Source: Nigrospora sphaerica (lineage: Eukaryota > Ascomycota > Sordariomycetes > Amphisphaeriales > Apiosporaceae). From it: a DNA stretch of 64,000 nucleotides. Below, one piece after another: positions 1 to 10,908 of the stretch. Each line of letters opens with the position of its first letter. Within the stretch, counting starts at the first letter, position 1. The position numbers and the translations under genes were made by a program. The notes beneath the pieces are model-generated. The model was not told where the DNA came from, did not search any database, and saw only the letters and a program-made list of their open reading frames with translations. The DNA lies in assembly GCA_018287875.1 (NCBI GenBank), contig JAGVVL010000025.1, forward strand, positions 1,922,001 to 1,986,000. Direction: 5' to 3'.

Positions 1-407
1 CGGCCCTGACGCGTGCCAACATGAAGTTTCTCCGGCTCGACGGATCAATGGCGCAGAAGGCACGCGCAGCGGTGCTGAATGAGTTCCGCGAGTCGGGTCA
101 GTTCACCATTCTGCTCATCAGTTTGCGTGCGGGTGGCGTCGGACTGAACCTCACCGAAGCCAAACGCGTGTTCATGATGGACCCCTGGTGGAGTTTTGCC
201 GTCGAATCGCAGGCCATCGACCGCGTACACCGTATGGGCCAGGAAGACGAGGTCAAGGTATACCGATTCATTGCCAAGGATAGCGTCGAGGAAAGGATGC
301 TGCGGATTCAAGAGCGCAAGAAGTTCATCGCCACGTCGCTGGGCATGATGTCGGACGAAGAGAAGAAGATGCAGAGGATCGAAGACATTAAGGAGCTCTT
401 GAGCTAG
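1..407 (+). CDS. rad5: DNA repair helicase/ubiquitin ligase Rad5 (HLTF family), C-terminal end only
   Basis: This is the last ~135 codons of a gene that begins left of the window; the frame is open from base 3 and stops with TAG at 405-407. The peptide holds the end of a SNF2 helicase C-terminal lobe: RLDGSM, then SLRAGGVGLNLT (motif V) and QAIDRVHRMGQ (motif VI, arginine finger). The tail RIQERKKFIATSLG followed by an acidic ...IEDIKELLS end resembles fungal Rad5 rather than Rad16. Rad5 promotes error-free post-replication repair by polyubiquitinating PCNA and remodelling stalled forks in the nucleus. The RING finger and ATPase lobe lie outside the window. Helicase family assignment is certain; Rad5 over another SNF2/RING member is likely. 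Confidence 0.9.
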   Translation, partial: ALTRANMKFLRLDGSMAQKARAAVLNEFRESGQFTILLISLRAGGVGLNLTEAKRVFMMDPWWSFAVESQAIDRVHRMGQEDEVKVYRFIAKDSVEERMLRIQERKKFIATSLGMMSDEEKKMQRIEDIKELLS

Positions 408-1474
408 GCTGGGGCCACGCCGTCCGCAGCATAATAGCTCGTGTCCTTTGGGAAGTACTGAAATAGGTGCTTGCTTATATGACGATGCAGATTTGGGATT
501 CCGCCGGCTTTGGTAAATTAAGAGTTGAGGCGTCTGTCTGGAGAGTAGCGGCACGATGAGCGTCACTAATGTAGGTACTTGGCCAGACAAACATCACGGC
601 CCTCGATCAGCCAGAAGTGGTTGCCATTTTACTATACACATACATACACACATATACAAGCCTTTTCCTACTCGCCAAAAACCAGATATCCTGCCACCAA
701 CCGATCGTACAGATACTACCATAAAGTGCTACGGAATCCCCACGGTCCGGATTTCGCGTCCCAAAACAACGAAGCCCCGCCCCGCGGCGACATTGCCACG
801 CACACACCGCATTGGGGGACGGCGATGCCTACACCACCTATTCCGGCCACTCCTTCGCCCCCTCCGATGTTCCACCACCGCCCGCCCACCAGCCGCCCGT
901 CCGGTCGACACCACGGCGCCGTCTGCCACGTACGACTAACGCGCTGCTGGGCAACGGGTACATGCCCGGTGCGGGGGCGTCGGGGCAGCCACACCACCAG
1001 CACCACCGACGACGGCGGCGGTGGTCGAGGTCACAGCGCGAGGACATCACCGGGGCCGAGGCGCGGCGGCGCTGTGGCTCCTCGCGCCCGCGTGGTTGGG
1101 GCCCCGGGGTGAGTATGTGGCGGACGGGGACGATGGCGGCGACGGGCTGGCTTGGGGATATGTTTCGGGCGGTGCGGGAGACGTGTGGTGAGGGTCAAGG
1201 GTGGCCTTGTGGGGAGGGAGAGTTTCGGGGGAAACGGGCGAGAACACACGCGTGATTTTAATACGGAGGCAATATATATATATATATACATGGTGGTTGG
1301 AAAAGAAAAAGAGCCCCCGTTCCACGCGTCCTCCCGGGACGACGGCGAATGCATAATTTGTTATACAATTTGTAATGCCGCCCTTCCTTTCTCCCGCTCT
1401 TTTCTTCGGTACCTTCCTTACCCTGTGCCCGTGTGGTGGGACTCCAGGGACGGGCGGGGGAGGGGGGAAACGGT
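408..1474. other. Intergenic region between the rad5 end and the P450 gene
   Basis: Two genes converge here (rad5 plus strand, P450 minus strand), so the stretch should hold two 3' UTRs. Open frames are present in several phases at 556-1255 but have GC-driven low-complexity composition (runs of H, P, R, T) and no recognisable domain. An (AT)n run lies at 1272-1287. I see no gene. Confidence 0.6.
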
Positions 1475-3120
1475 TCACGCCTGCGGGTCGGGGCGGACGA
1501 CGGGGGTCAGGTGGACGTCGAGGGCGGGCTTGTCCCAGAGAGTGTAGACCTTTTGGTCCTGGAGCCAGTGGCGGCTGGCGTCGGCGAGGCGCAGGTCGAA
1601 GGCCCAGAGGATGCGGGCGAGGATAAGGCGCATCTCGGCGTAGGCGAGGTTGCGGCCGATGCAGTTGCGCGGGCCGACGCTGAAGGGCTGCATGGCGTCG
1701 AGGCGGTCGGCGGCGAAGGCGGGCGGCGCGGCGCCGGCGCCGAGGAAGCGCTCCGGGTGGAAGCCGGCCGGGTCGTGCCAGAGCGCGGCGTCGTGCGACA
1801 CGGCCCACTGCCACACGCCCACGACGGTGCCGCCGGGGACGAAGTGGCCGGCCACGCGACCGCCGCACGCCGGCGCCTCGCGCGGCAGCGCCCCCGCCAC
1901 CGGCGGGTACCGCCGCAGCGCCTCGTTGAGGCACGCCAGCAGGTACTCGAGCCCGCCGACCGAGTGGAGCGTGATGGCGGCCTCGTCGGCGAAGGCGTTG
2001 CGCACCTCGTCGGTGGCGCGGCGCAGGGCGGCCGGGTTCGAGGCCAGCAGGTAGATGGCGCCGCTCAGCAGCGTGGCCGTCGTCTCGGAGCCGGCGATGA
2101 TGAGCAGGCTCGCGTTCATGGCCAGCTTGGGCAGGGGCAGGGGCTGGGCGGCGTCGTCCTTCTTGCGGATCAGGCCTTCGATGAGGTCGGGGCGCTCGGC
2201 GCCGAGCTCCATGCGCTGCAGCAGCTTGGCGCGGACGAGCTTCTGGTGCTCGTCGCGGGCGCGCAGCACGCCGCATTGGCTCAGGGCCTCGACGAGCGGG
2301 CGGGCGCCGACGGCGACGAGGGCCTGCATGAAGGCCGAGGTGCGGATCGAGTCGGTAATGAGGCGCACCCAAGGATGGTAGTCGCTCTTCTCGAGGCAGC
2401 CGAAGGGGCTGCCGAAGCCGAGGTCGCCGATGATGTCGAAGGTGGCCCAGTTGAGCCACTCGCGCATGTTGAGGGGCGTGGCGCCGCCGGCGGCGTTCTC
2501 GCGCAGTCGTCGTATCAGCAGGTCGACGTAGCTGCCGATGATGGGCTCCTGGGCGCGCATGCTGCGGTCCGAGAAGCCGTGGGCGAGCTGGCGGCGCAGG
2601 GCGCTGTGCTCGTCGCGCCCGGCCGTGATGACGTTGGTGGCGAGGCTGCGCACCGGCCGGTAGAAGCCCTCCGACTTGGGGAACTCGGGCTCGCCGGCGG
2701 AGCGGTGGCCGTAGATGTCCTTCCACGCCTGCGGATCGCTAAAGGCAAGCTCGTTGGGCGCGATGCGCACGGCGTTGCCGTAGCGCTGGTGCAGCTCCGC
2801 CACCTTGTAGACGAGGTCACCGCGGACGAGGTGGTAGGCGCGCGGTACCGGCGACAGCGCGTACCAAAACGGGCCCGGAAAACGCCGCAGCGGGTGCAGG
2901 GTGACGTTGTAGACGCACCTGGCCAGCTGGTAAGCGACGCCCTGTATCGGGGGTCTGGTCAGCAAACGGAAACGGCCCGAGCTGACGGACGGCGAACCGC
3001 CCGATTGGGCGCCACCTCGTCGGGACAACGGGAAGCAAGACGGAAACTTACGAGGGCGACCAGCAACAGGGCGATGCTTGGCATGCCGATATCTCCGAAA
3101 AGTTGATGCAAGGGGGCCAT
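1475..3120 (-). CDS. Cytochrome P450 monooxygenase, membrane-anchored
   Basis: Two exons, 3120-3052 and 2941-1475, with a 110-nt intron (GTAAGT donor, CTGAC branch, ATACAG acceptor, phase 0), give 511 aa. Exon 1 supplies the missing N-terminal anchor: MAPLHQLFGDIG then the hydrophobic MPSIALLLVAL. Exon 2 has the proline hinge (LRRFPGP), the I-helix AGSETTA near residue 300, the ExxR motif in NEALRRYPP and the heme loop FSVGPRNCIGR (ligand Cys near residue 450). This is a complete class II fungal microsomal P450 of normal length, resembling the CYP families used in fungal secondary metabolism, for example isotrichodermin C-15 hydroxylase-like enzymes. The substrate cannot be read from sequence. 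No backbone biosynthetic gene is adjacent, and it lacks the GATA sites of the siderophore locus. Confidence 0.9.
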
Positions 3121-5113
3121 AATGAGGTAACCGGAGTCCCGGGATCGTGGGGATGGATTATCCGGGTGGGCGTGTGTGTGCGTGTATGTGTGAGGCTCTG
3201 CCGCCGTTTCCACCCGAGGACGCTCAAAGGGGCAATCGATGTGGTATAGACGAAACGGGGTGAGTCGAGAGAGCGCCGCCGGGTCGTCTTTATTTAAGCC
3301 CTGCCCTCCCGTAGCCCAACATGAAGGGGTTAGAGGAGGGGGCGCTGGACCAGTGAGGGTAGCGGTTCTTCGCTGCTCCGGCTCCTACGTGTGATGACTT
3401 GACCCGCCGGCATATTCTCTTTCAACGTATAGTGGAAATGGGATGGTGTGTACCTACTCAGGTACCTGAGGCAAGAACGCGGCGGCGCCATTCCGCGAGA
3501 GCCCAATGGCGCGTGGCGGATCAGCCATGGTCGCACAACGAGCATAACTAACAAACGAATGCCTCGGCAACACGACAGCCGTGAACCGGACATAAACCGG
3601 CCAAAGCAAGAGCAGAAACGGAACGGCCTTTTACAGAAAACCCCCGGTCTCACGCTCTCCCCCTCTCCCCACGTAGACTCGAACAGGATGCATGCGCGGG
3701 CGGCAAGTGCGTGCGTCCTTTTTTTATGCGTCGGCTCCGCCTCCCTTGCGAGCCAGCTAGCCGATCGACAAATTGGTTAGCGGCCAGGTTCCTCAAGGGC
3801 AGCAGGCACCTCATACAGACAGACATCCTCCTCCCGCTGGATGCCAGCAGTATAGATGGCACCTTCGCGAGTTTGGGTACCGGCCGGCCAAAACGTGGCG
3901 TCAACCGTCCTAAACAAAAAGAAAGAAACAAAAAGAAACCCTTTTCCCCTTTCCGCAGGGCCGAGGGGAGGTGGGCGAGCGAGAGGAGTGAGACGAATCC
4001 ATCCTCTCTGATGTCACACTACGCAAGGACAAGGAGGCCGGCTTGGTGGCGCGGCACTTGGGAAAAAAACCCCACGCCGGATCGTTGCATAACTTCACCC
4101 GGGACAAGCTCGATGCCGAAGGCGCTAACGCCGGTCCCGCTCGCAAATCCCACCTCATCCCCTTTGTCGTCTCGGGGGAGGGGAGGGGAGGATCCTCGCC
4201 TGCCCTACGACCCTGTTCCGGGTGCCACGAATGGCTTCGCCGCAATAGAAAGCCATCGTCTTTCGGGATCAACATCCGCGCCCGCCCGCCCGGCCCCTTA
4301 CAACGTAGTTCTTTCGGCTTAGGCGGCTGAAAAGCAGCCGGACGCCTGAGGGGGCAGGGGCTAAGGCATGCGCCGAAGGCAAGGTGATTCGGCGTTCGGG
4401 ATCGCTTCCTTCGTCTTAAGGTGCTTAAAATAAAGACCCCTCTCAACTCCCCAGAGGCGAAGCAAAACGGTTCTCGAGGGAAGGATCGTACCCATTCCGG
4501 GCGCGTGCTGCTTACTCTCTACGCAGTACCACGATATTTGTGCCCATGTGCTACGTTAAGATTAGAGGCCGTGGGCCCCCACCATCCACACCTGGACCGG
4601 AGGGCAGCTCTTCTCGGATAGGGGATGCCAGTTCTAGAATGGACCCCATACCCGCTAGTCAAGCAAGGACGAACAAGTGCAATATGCCTTCATTGGGGCC
4701 ATCGTCGTGTAGGAGCTAGGGTCGCCGTCCACGAAATCAAATGCCATTTCACATGGGGTAACGGTAGCTCGGGTGGGCGCCGACTGTGTTCACTCCGTCT
4801 TGCTTCACGTGTTCCGTCACTCACATCCACGTTCCGGCAGAGAGCGTTTCGCGCCGTAAGCTGACAAAATCAGCCCAATACAAAACGCAGTACGACGGCC
4901 CGACGGAGGAGATGAAACCGACAAGTCCTTTGTGCAATATGGAGCAAAGCATCCGTGGTTCGCTTGGTTACAAAAGCAAATAACGCCGTCCTGGTGTGTC
5001 TTCTGCTACCGTCATCGAGTGACTACATGCCGACAGATCGGCGCCTGCAGGAACCCCGGAAGAAAAGAGAAAAAGTCGCTTAAAAGAATGTATGTCTGCG
5101 CCTCCCGCAGTTG
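3121..5113. other. Intergenic region upstream of P450
   Basis: Two kilobases hold the P450 promoter side and the 3' flank of the GTPase gene. Short open frames occur on both strands, but none has a domain, a signal sequence or a convincing exon structure. No tRNA fold was recognised. Nothing else to report. Confidence 0.5.
3288..3299 (-). promoter_or_regulatory. TATA-like element of the P450 gene
   Basis: Read on the minus strand this is CTTAAATAAAG, about 170 bp upstream of the P450 start codon, a plausible fungal TATA position. It is a pattern match only. Confidence 0.35.
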
Positions 5114-7039
5114 TTAAGCACCGACCCGGACTTCGGCCGCCGCAGCAACCCCGGATTTGGACCCATCGTCCGCCCCGGGCTCCGGCTCCTCCACCATGAG
5201 CGGCTTGGATGGGTCGTACCCGACCGACTTCACAATGCCCAGCCCTTTGGTCTTTCCCTCGCGGAATAGCAACCGGTCTCCCGGTACCAAGTACTCGGGC
5301 CGTTGGACAAATCGGAACGCCACCGTCGCCCGATCACCTGTCCGGATGAACGGCCGGTCAACGTCGATGATGGCGCACGTCTGCGACACGGGTCCGACGT
5401 GAAGCATGGCTTGATACTTCTTCTTAATCGTCGTAGCATGCGACAAAATGAGCACCTCGGCAACAAAGTCCAGGTGTACCTTGGGCTGCGGCTGGCCCTC
5501 GATCCTCGGCAGCACCACCATGCCCTTACGCACTTCTTTCCGCCTGATCTTCTTCAACGCAAAGCTGGCCGACTGGCCGGCCGAAGCCGCCGGAACGTCG
5601 AGCCGTTTCCGTTGGATCGAACGAATGCTGGTGGGCGTGAACTGACCGAGGCTGTCCGGCCCAATCAGCACGTTGTCGCCCACATGAACAAGCCCCGACT
5701 TGACGATGCCCGAGACCACGGTGCCCACGAAGGGAACCGAGAAGGTGTCGTTCACGTGGAACTCGAATGGCGCCTCGGCGTCGTACCGCCCGTGGTGTGG
5801 CAGGATGTTCAAAAACGTCCGCACAAGGTCCAGGTTCTCGCCCGTTACATTGGACAACTGGAAGACGGGGCATATGCGCTGGCTGACAAATTGCGTAGCC
5901 GTGTTGATGCATTCCTCCCGGTTGCGAATGAAGACGGGGATCTTGCGCGCCCCGGGGGATTTGAGGATTTTGTTGATCTGTTGGAGCGTCTGCTCGAGAA
6001 TATTAGGCGGGCAGATGTCAATCTTGGTGACAACCACCATGACGGGAACATTGAGCGCCAGAGCGATGCCGAGGTGTTCTTTGCTCATACCCACCAGCCC
6101 ATTGTTGGCAGCGACCATGAGCAGGCAGTAATTAGGGCTGCTGGACAAAAGGCCGAAGACGGTCGTCTTGAGGTATTTCTCGTGACCTGCAAGATCCGTA
6201 AAGGTGATGACTTTGGCGCTGCGCTTGCCGATCTCTTCCCACGAAAGTTTGCGACCAGGCGTATCGGACGTGATGACATTGCCCGTCGTGTCGAATCCCA
6301 TGATCTCCATGCCGACGGAGCTGGTGCGACCCGTCTCGATCTCGTGCTTGTGACGGAACAAGTTGACCCGGGCCTTGCCGCGCCCGTCATCGAGATCCCC
6401 CTTGACGAGGACGCCCAGCATGGAGCTCTTTCCCGCGTCGACATTGCCGACCACGGCTATTCTGGTTTCAATCACCCCCTCGGTGGTCGCGGGCGCCTGG
6501 CGAATCATGACTTTGCCGCTGCAGGCCTGCTCCTCCTTGTTATCGGGGGCGGGGGCGGAGGCGGAGGCGGCACCGCCGGCCGCCTCAAACTCGCCACCGA
6601 CGTTCTTGGTGATCAGGACCTGGCAGTCGGCGTTGCGCTTCTTTGCGGCCTGGCGCAAGCGCGCCAACGCGGCATCCCAGTTCTGTCTGGTCAATTCCAT
6701 CGACTCGCCATTGTTCTCGAAGCCGACGTCGAATACGGCCTCGCCGTGTCCTTCGAGCAGGCGGGCGTTGATGACGTCGACAAGTTTCTCGAGCGAGGCA
6801 TCGTCGTCGGCCAGCAAGAGCTCGCGGAGGGGCGTCTGGGGCTCGGAGTCGTTCAGGTTCAGCGAGTCGAGGATGTCAAGCTCCTCGTGGTGCTCCTCGG
6901 CCGCGGAGGCGCCGCCTGGCTTGGAGGCCGGGTAGCGGAGGGCCTGCTGCTTCTCGACGAAGTCGGCAAACTCGCTCAACGCGGCCTCGCCGCCTTTTCG
7001 ACGCTCGTGCTGCAAGGGCTTGTTCGTTCTTGTCGTCAT
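5114..7039 (-). CDS. GTPBP1/GP-1-like translational GTPase
   Basis: A single uninterrupted frame of 641 aa starts at ATG 7039. After a polar, Ala/Gly/Glu-rich N-terminal ~190 residues comes an EF-Tu-type G domain: P-loop GNVDAGKS (198-205), switch I TGRTSSVGME (237-246), G3 DLAGHEKY (282-289) and G4 TKID (338-341). Two beta-barrel domains of the elongation-factor type follow (VGTVVSGIVKSG, then the LVPGDRLLFREG region). TGRTSSVGME and the order of motifs match the GTPBP1/GTPBP2 family, distinct from EF-1A, eRF3 and Hbs1. GTPBP1 proteins bind aminoacyl-tRNA and the exosome and act in translation quality control and mRNA turnover in the cytoplasm. Length and motifs are intact and no intron is needed. 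Confidence 0.9.
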   Translation of the reverse strand: MTTRTNKPLQHERRKGGEAALSEFADFVEKQQALRYPASKPGGASAAEEHHEELDILDSLNLNDSEPQTPLRELLLADDDASLEKLVDVINARLLEGHGEAVFDVGFENNGESMELTRQNWDAALARLRQAAKKRNADCQVLITKNVGGEFEAAGGAASASAPAPDNKEEQACSGKVMIRQAPATTEGVIETRIAVVGNVDAGKSSMLGVLVKGDLDDGRGKARVNLFRHKHEIETGRTSSVGMEIMGFDTTGNVITSDTPGRKLSWEEIGKRSAKVITFTDLAGHEKYLKTTVFGLLSSSPNYCLLMVAANNGLVGMSKEHLGIALALNVPVMVVVTKIDICPPNILEQTLQQINKILKSPGARKIPVFIRNREECINTATQFVSQRICPVFQLSNVTGENLDLVRTFLNILPHHGRYDAEAPFEFHVNDTFSVPFVGTVVSGIVKSGLVHVGDNVLIGPDSLGQFTPTSIRSIQRKRLDVPAASAGQSASFALKKIRRKEVRKGMVVLPRIEGQPQPKVHLDFVAEVLILSHATTIKKKYQAMLHVGPVSQTCAIIDVDRPFIRTGDRATVAFRFVQRPEYLVPGDRLLFREGKTKGLGIVKSVGYDPSKPLMVEEPEPGADDGSKSGVAAAAEVRVGA

Positions 7040-7783
7040 ATTCGCCGCAATTTGTTAGTATATATCAAGTCGAGCTGGGTGGACGTTGAAAGTGTCATTG
7101 AGGTAGACGCGTTGGGAGCTGGAGACTCGGGTGCTGGTGGGGTTGGTGATGCTAGTGGAGCGGGCGACAGACAACGCGACCAGCAGCCGTTGCGGCTACG
7201 AAAGGTTGCCACTGGGATGGGGGATGGATGGATGGATGGATGCGGTGCGGAATGACGCGGGCTGTGATGCGGCTCGGCACGAGGATACAATCAACAAGTC
7301 GGCGGTCAACGGGAATCCCGGGCTGTAAAAGAAAAGGCATGGAGGAATGCAAAGACAACAGACAAGACAATCTCGCGACAGATATACCCCTTTCTCAGAG
7401 CTCCAAGATCGAGTCATCCCGGGATGCCTCCTTCAAATGGGACCGCGGCAGGCGTGAGTAACACGGGGAAGACGGGCAGGCGCGATGACTGGTTCCCGCG
7501 CCTAGTCTGGGGCCGATAAGTCTCCACTTCGAGATCATGAGCCAGTGAATGCCATCGCATCATGGCCCCGCGGCTCCACCCGACGATTCTCGGCCAGTTG
7601 CTCCCGTACTGCGCCACGCCTATAACGGCCAAGTTCACCTAAGCTTTCCCATGGGAGAGGCATTGGAACGAGGGAGCAAGGTTGAAAACACGTCAGCGCT
7701 TGATTAGGTTGCTGCCTGGTATTGCTACAACTGCTAGCTAGGCATGCTATGCTCTCTCCTGGAGCTGTCCAAACTCCATCCGC
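7040..7783. other. Intergenic region with a GGAT tetranucleotide repeat
   Basis: This 744-bp stretch is the upstream region of the GTPBP1-like gene and the 3' flank of the mitochondrial-protein gene, both minus strand. It holds a short GGAT tandem repeat at about 7223-7242 and an AT-rich patch immediately upstream of the GTPase start. No gene is seen. Confidence 0.5.
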
Positions 7784-9007
7784 TTACTTCGCCTCTTTCT
7801 TGGCCTTTTCGGCGATGCGCTGCGCATCTTGTGACTTCTTCTCGAGTACCTTCTTCACCTCCTCCATGGTCTCCTTGAGCAGCTTCTCGCCCTCTTCCTT
7901 GTGGTTGTCGGCAACCTCCTTCAACTGCTTGAGCTTGGGCAAGATCTCGCCTCCAGAGGGAATCATTTTGAAGTAGGAGTCGAGGTCAACACCCATCTGC
8001 GAGCCCCACTGCGATCCTTTGGACTTCGCCTGGTCCACTGAGCTCTTGACGTACTTCTCGAAGTCGCCGAAGTCCTTCTTCTCGAGGGCGCTGCTCAGGT
8101 TCCGGAAGAGCTCGGTGGTGTTGCCCTTCTTCAGTGCATCCTGGTTCTCCTCGAGAAGCTTCTTCGCCTCGGGGTATTTGTCGAGGTAGGGCTTGGCTTC
8201 TTTCATGCCCTTGTCCCAGGCTTGGTCGCCCATCTTTCTGACCTGCTCCGTCTTTTCCTGGACCAGTTTCCGGGCCTTTTCCAGGTTGGAAGCACTGAAT
8301 CCTCCGCTCACGATGTCTTGGACTTGTTTCCACGTCTCTTCGACCTGCTTCTTGGCCTCGGGGCCGTACTGGTCGCCCAGTTGCTTCAATTGATCCACGT
8401 TACCACCGAGCTTTTCCTTCAATTCGGGGTGGTTGTTCATGAGATCGCCTATTGAGTCACCGGCGAGGTTGCCGATCTTCTTGGAGATGTCCGCCAACAC
8501 ATCGTAGGCCTTCCTCGCCGTCTCCATGCTGAAACCCGACTTGGACAAGCCCTGCAGCTGCTTGTATGCATCGTTCACGATCTGGTTGACTTCGTCGCGG
8601 TGCTTCTCGCGGACCGTCTCGTAGTCCTTGAAAGCAGTGTCGACGTACTGGCGGCCGCCGGGAATCCAGCCCACGTAGGAGTAGCAGAATTCTTTGATGT
8701 AATTGTAGGCCTGGTCGGCGTCTGGGCTGGCTTCTTGTAGCTTCTTGGCGGCTTGCTTGTAAGTCTCACTGGCCTCCTTGGCCGTCTTGCCGAGGGCCGC
8801 GTGGGCTTTACCAGCGGCCGAGTTGATGTAGATGAGGTAGCACAGGGCGACAGAGGCGGCGCCGCCCGCTGCGCCCGAGGCAAAGGAAGTGGCATGGCTT
8901 CCACCAGTGCTGGAAGTGGATTGGAAACGGGCTTGCGGTCTTGCCGACGACGGTAGCCGCCGCGACGCGCGGGGCAAAGCAGTACGTGTTGTCCGGGCTG
9001 CAAACAT
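7784..9007 (-). CDS. Putative mitochondrial helical (LEA/apolipoprotein-like) membrane protein
   Basis: A single exon of 407 aa. The first ~35 residues (MFAARTTRTALPRASRRLPS, then ...ARFQST) are rich in Arg/Ala/Ser with no acidic residue and end in an R-x-x-S-type context, a classic mitochondrial presequence. A Gly/Ala-rich hydrophobic stretch follows at about 45-65 (SGAAGGAASVALCYLIYINS), a likely inner-membrane span. The remaining ~340 residues are charged, Lys/Glu/Gln/Ala-rich and predicted to form long amphipathic helices with repeats such as KKLLEENQDALKKG, giving a late-embryogenesis-abundant or apolipoprotein-like character. I do not recognise a named family. A structural role at the mitochondrial membrane, or a stress-protective one, is inference only. 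It could be related to MICOS-type scaffold proteins, but no diagnostic motif was seen. Confidence 0.8.
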   Translation of the reverse strand: MFAARTTRTALPRASRRLPSSARPQARFQSTSSTGGSHATSFASGAAGGAASVALCYLIYINSAAGKAHAALGKTAKEASETYKQAAKKLQEASPDADQAYNYIKEFCYSYVGWIPGGRQYVDTAFKDYETVREKHRDEVNQIVNDAYKQLQGLSKSGFSMETARKAYDVLADISKKIGNLAGDSIGDLMNNHPELKEKLGGNVDQLKQLGDQYGPEAKKQVEETWKQVQDIVSGGFSASNLEKARKLVQEKTEQVRKMGDQAWDKGMKEAKPYLDKYPEAKKLLEENQDALKKGNTTELFRNLSSALEKKDFGDFEKYVKSSVDQAKSKGSQWGSQMGVDLDSYFKMIPSGGEILPKLKQLKEVADNHKEEGEKLLKETMEEVKKVLEKKSQDAQRIAEKAKKEAK

Positions 9008-9261
9008 GACTGCGGTGTGTGTGGTGGTGTCGAGGAGGAACTCGGATGGTGGTAAGTGACGGGAGAGATGAGGAGGGGTAGGGCGAATGGCTTGGGGTGA
9101 AGTTCAGAACACGAATTAGGCGTAGGCAGAGACAGGCCGTTGGGAGATAGGTGGTTGTAATAGCTGCAGGTAGTTACTTAAACCAAGAGAGCCTTCGGGG
9201 CTTGTGAGATGGAGGGGGATCGTCAATGACGCCACCTACGTACGCAGTTTCCGTTTGGGGA

Positions 9262-9270
9262 AATTTATAG
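9262..9270 (-). promoter_or_regulatory. TATA-like element of the mitochondrial-protein gene
   Basis: The minus strand reads CTATAAATTT about 255 bp upstream of the start codon at 9007. The position suits a TATA box with a moderately long leader. Confidence 0.35.
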
Positions 9271-10908
9271 CTCGGGAAGCTGCACGGGTGAGGCGTTTGC
9301 GGTGAATGCCATTGGCACTCTCCGATTGTATGGTCTACCTCAGCCTATCCATTCCTCAGTATGCAGATTGATGATGCCCATTTGACGCAGGAACAAAGCT
9401 CTAGACCGGGCACTTATGGGGTATCCGGCCAGGGTCGGACCAATGTCTCCGGGATGACGTGAGAGAAGTCGGAACCGGCCCCGTGGCGAAGCACAAACGA
9501 CAGCCATCGTCATAACTGTTCCAGGGTGTTCGTGTACGCGGTATCGAGGTGGGACAAATTGCCGCGGCCTCGGTCAATCAAGCCATGTAACGACGTGGTC
9601 CGTACGGTCTGTCTTGTCGTTTGCCTTGTCCCAGTTCTGCGGGACACCTAATAGGCAAAGAAGCTACGATGCGCTTATTGCTTTTCCTTTGCGGAATAAT
9701 GACGTTATCCCGTCCATACCCAGCTCCACCTTCCGATCCGATAGACCGTTGTTGGTGCAAGCGGTAAACGCAAGAAGTACCGAACACTCAATTGAGCCAA
9801 TCTGCATTTGTTTTGCGTAACAGCCTATATCGCCTTGTGAAGCAAACAGCCCTTGAGGATTTGGAAGGCCCGGGCGGGGTTGCACCGACCATGGCCCATG
9901 ACTAGCTTTTAGGACTGTCGTTTCGCAGGTACATGGTGGAAATTGGCATTGCCGCCCAGCTTGTAACCCTCGAAATACAGACGTCGGACCGTTGGGACAA
10001 GATCAGAGAGCCTCAATTAGGAAATATAATGGTGCACATTAGGCGTGACCTGTAAGTTAGGATGCATGAGAACCCTGAACCTTGAGCCCATCAATGCAGA
10101 CCCAACGCTTGTGCTTTCCAGTTTCGGTGAGGCCAAACGCCACAAAGCAACACACGCACGTACTCAACGGTCTGTATCCCATTGGATGAAGCTGCCCTGC
10201 ACTTACTACGATCTTTTGGTCCAGCACTCACACAAGTCTTCCCATCTCTGATGTACCGAGCCTCGAGGTGGTGATGAAAAGCGATCTAAATACTTGGAAC
10301 TAGACAATCCTAACCGGGCGGCCAAGTTGCCCGGTGCTTGGGGCTTAACCTAGATTATAAGCAATTTGACCAGTGCACCTTTGAGCCGCAATCATTCAGA
10401 TGCTGATGGTACCTTATGTGATGCGGCCCTGTCACACAGCTACGCATTCTGCCACATGCTGCTGTCGCTGTGGTATATACTGGAAGATCCGGGGCGGCTG
10501 GTGATCAACTGTTGTCCCGCGAAATAACATACACCGGTGCTCTTCAAAAGACGGTACACTGCGGGACCAAGCCATGAGGCTCGATTAGGTCGCCCCTTCA
10601 TCGAGGTGACCGGAAGCAATGGATTGGGCATCGTCGACTCCAAGGTGCTTTGGAGGTAATGGATGTGAGATAGTCGACTTCCAGCTGCATTGGAAAGTCG
10701 TGTGGAATATCCCGGGCTGTTCCCGTACCGTCGCCAGGCCTGGCGCGGAAATTCGCCTCGGGCCATACGTAAAGGCTTTTCGTCTCCTGCTTGCCACTGT
10801 GCTTGCTCGCAGTGGCCTAGATACGGGGACGGTCGCAGTAGCACAGGGAAAGGTAGCGAAGGATTTCCAGGCCTGTCGAAGGGATGACGGCGGTATGGCC
10901 GGGAAATT

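Noticed and set aside
1047..3106. Very long open frames in other phases across the P450 gene (559 and 557 codons)
   Set aside because: These are shadow frames produced by the high GC content of the P450 coding strand; composition is Arg/Pro/Ala-biased with no domain.
5303..7255. 650-codon plus-strand frame opposite the GTPBP1-like gene
   Set aside because: It is antisense to a well-supported GTPase with all G-motifs; the frame has no motif of its own.
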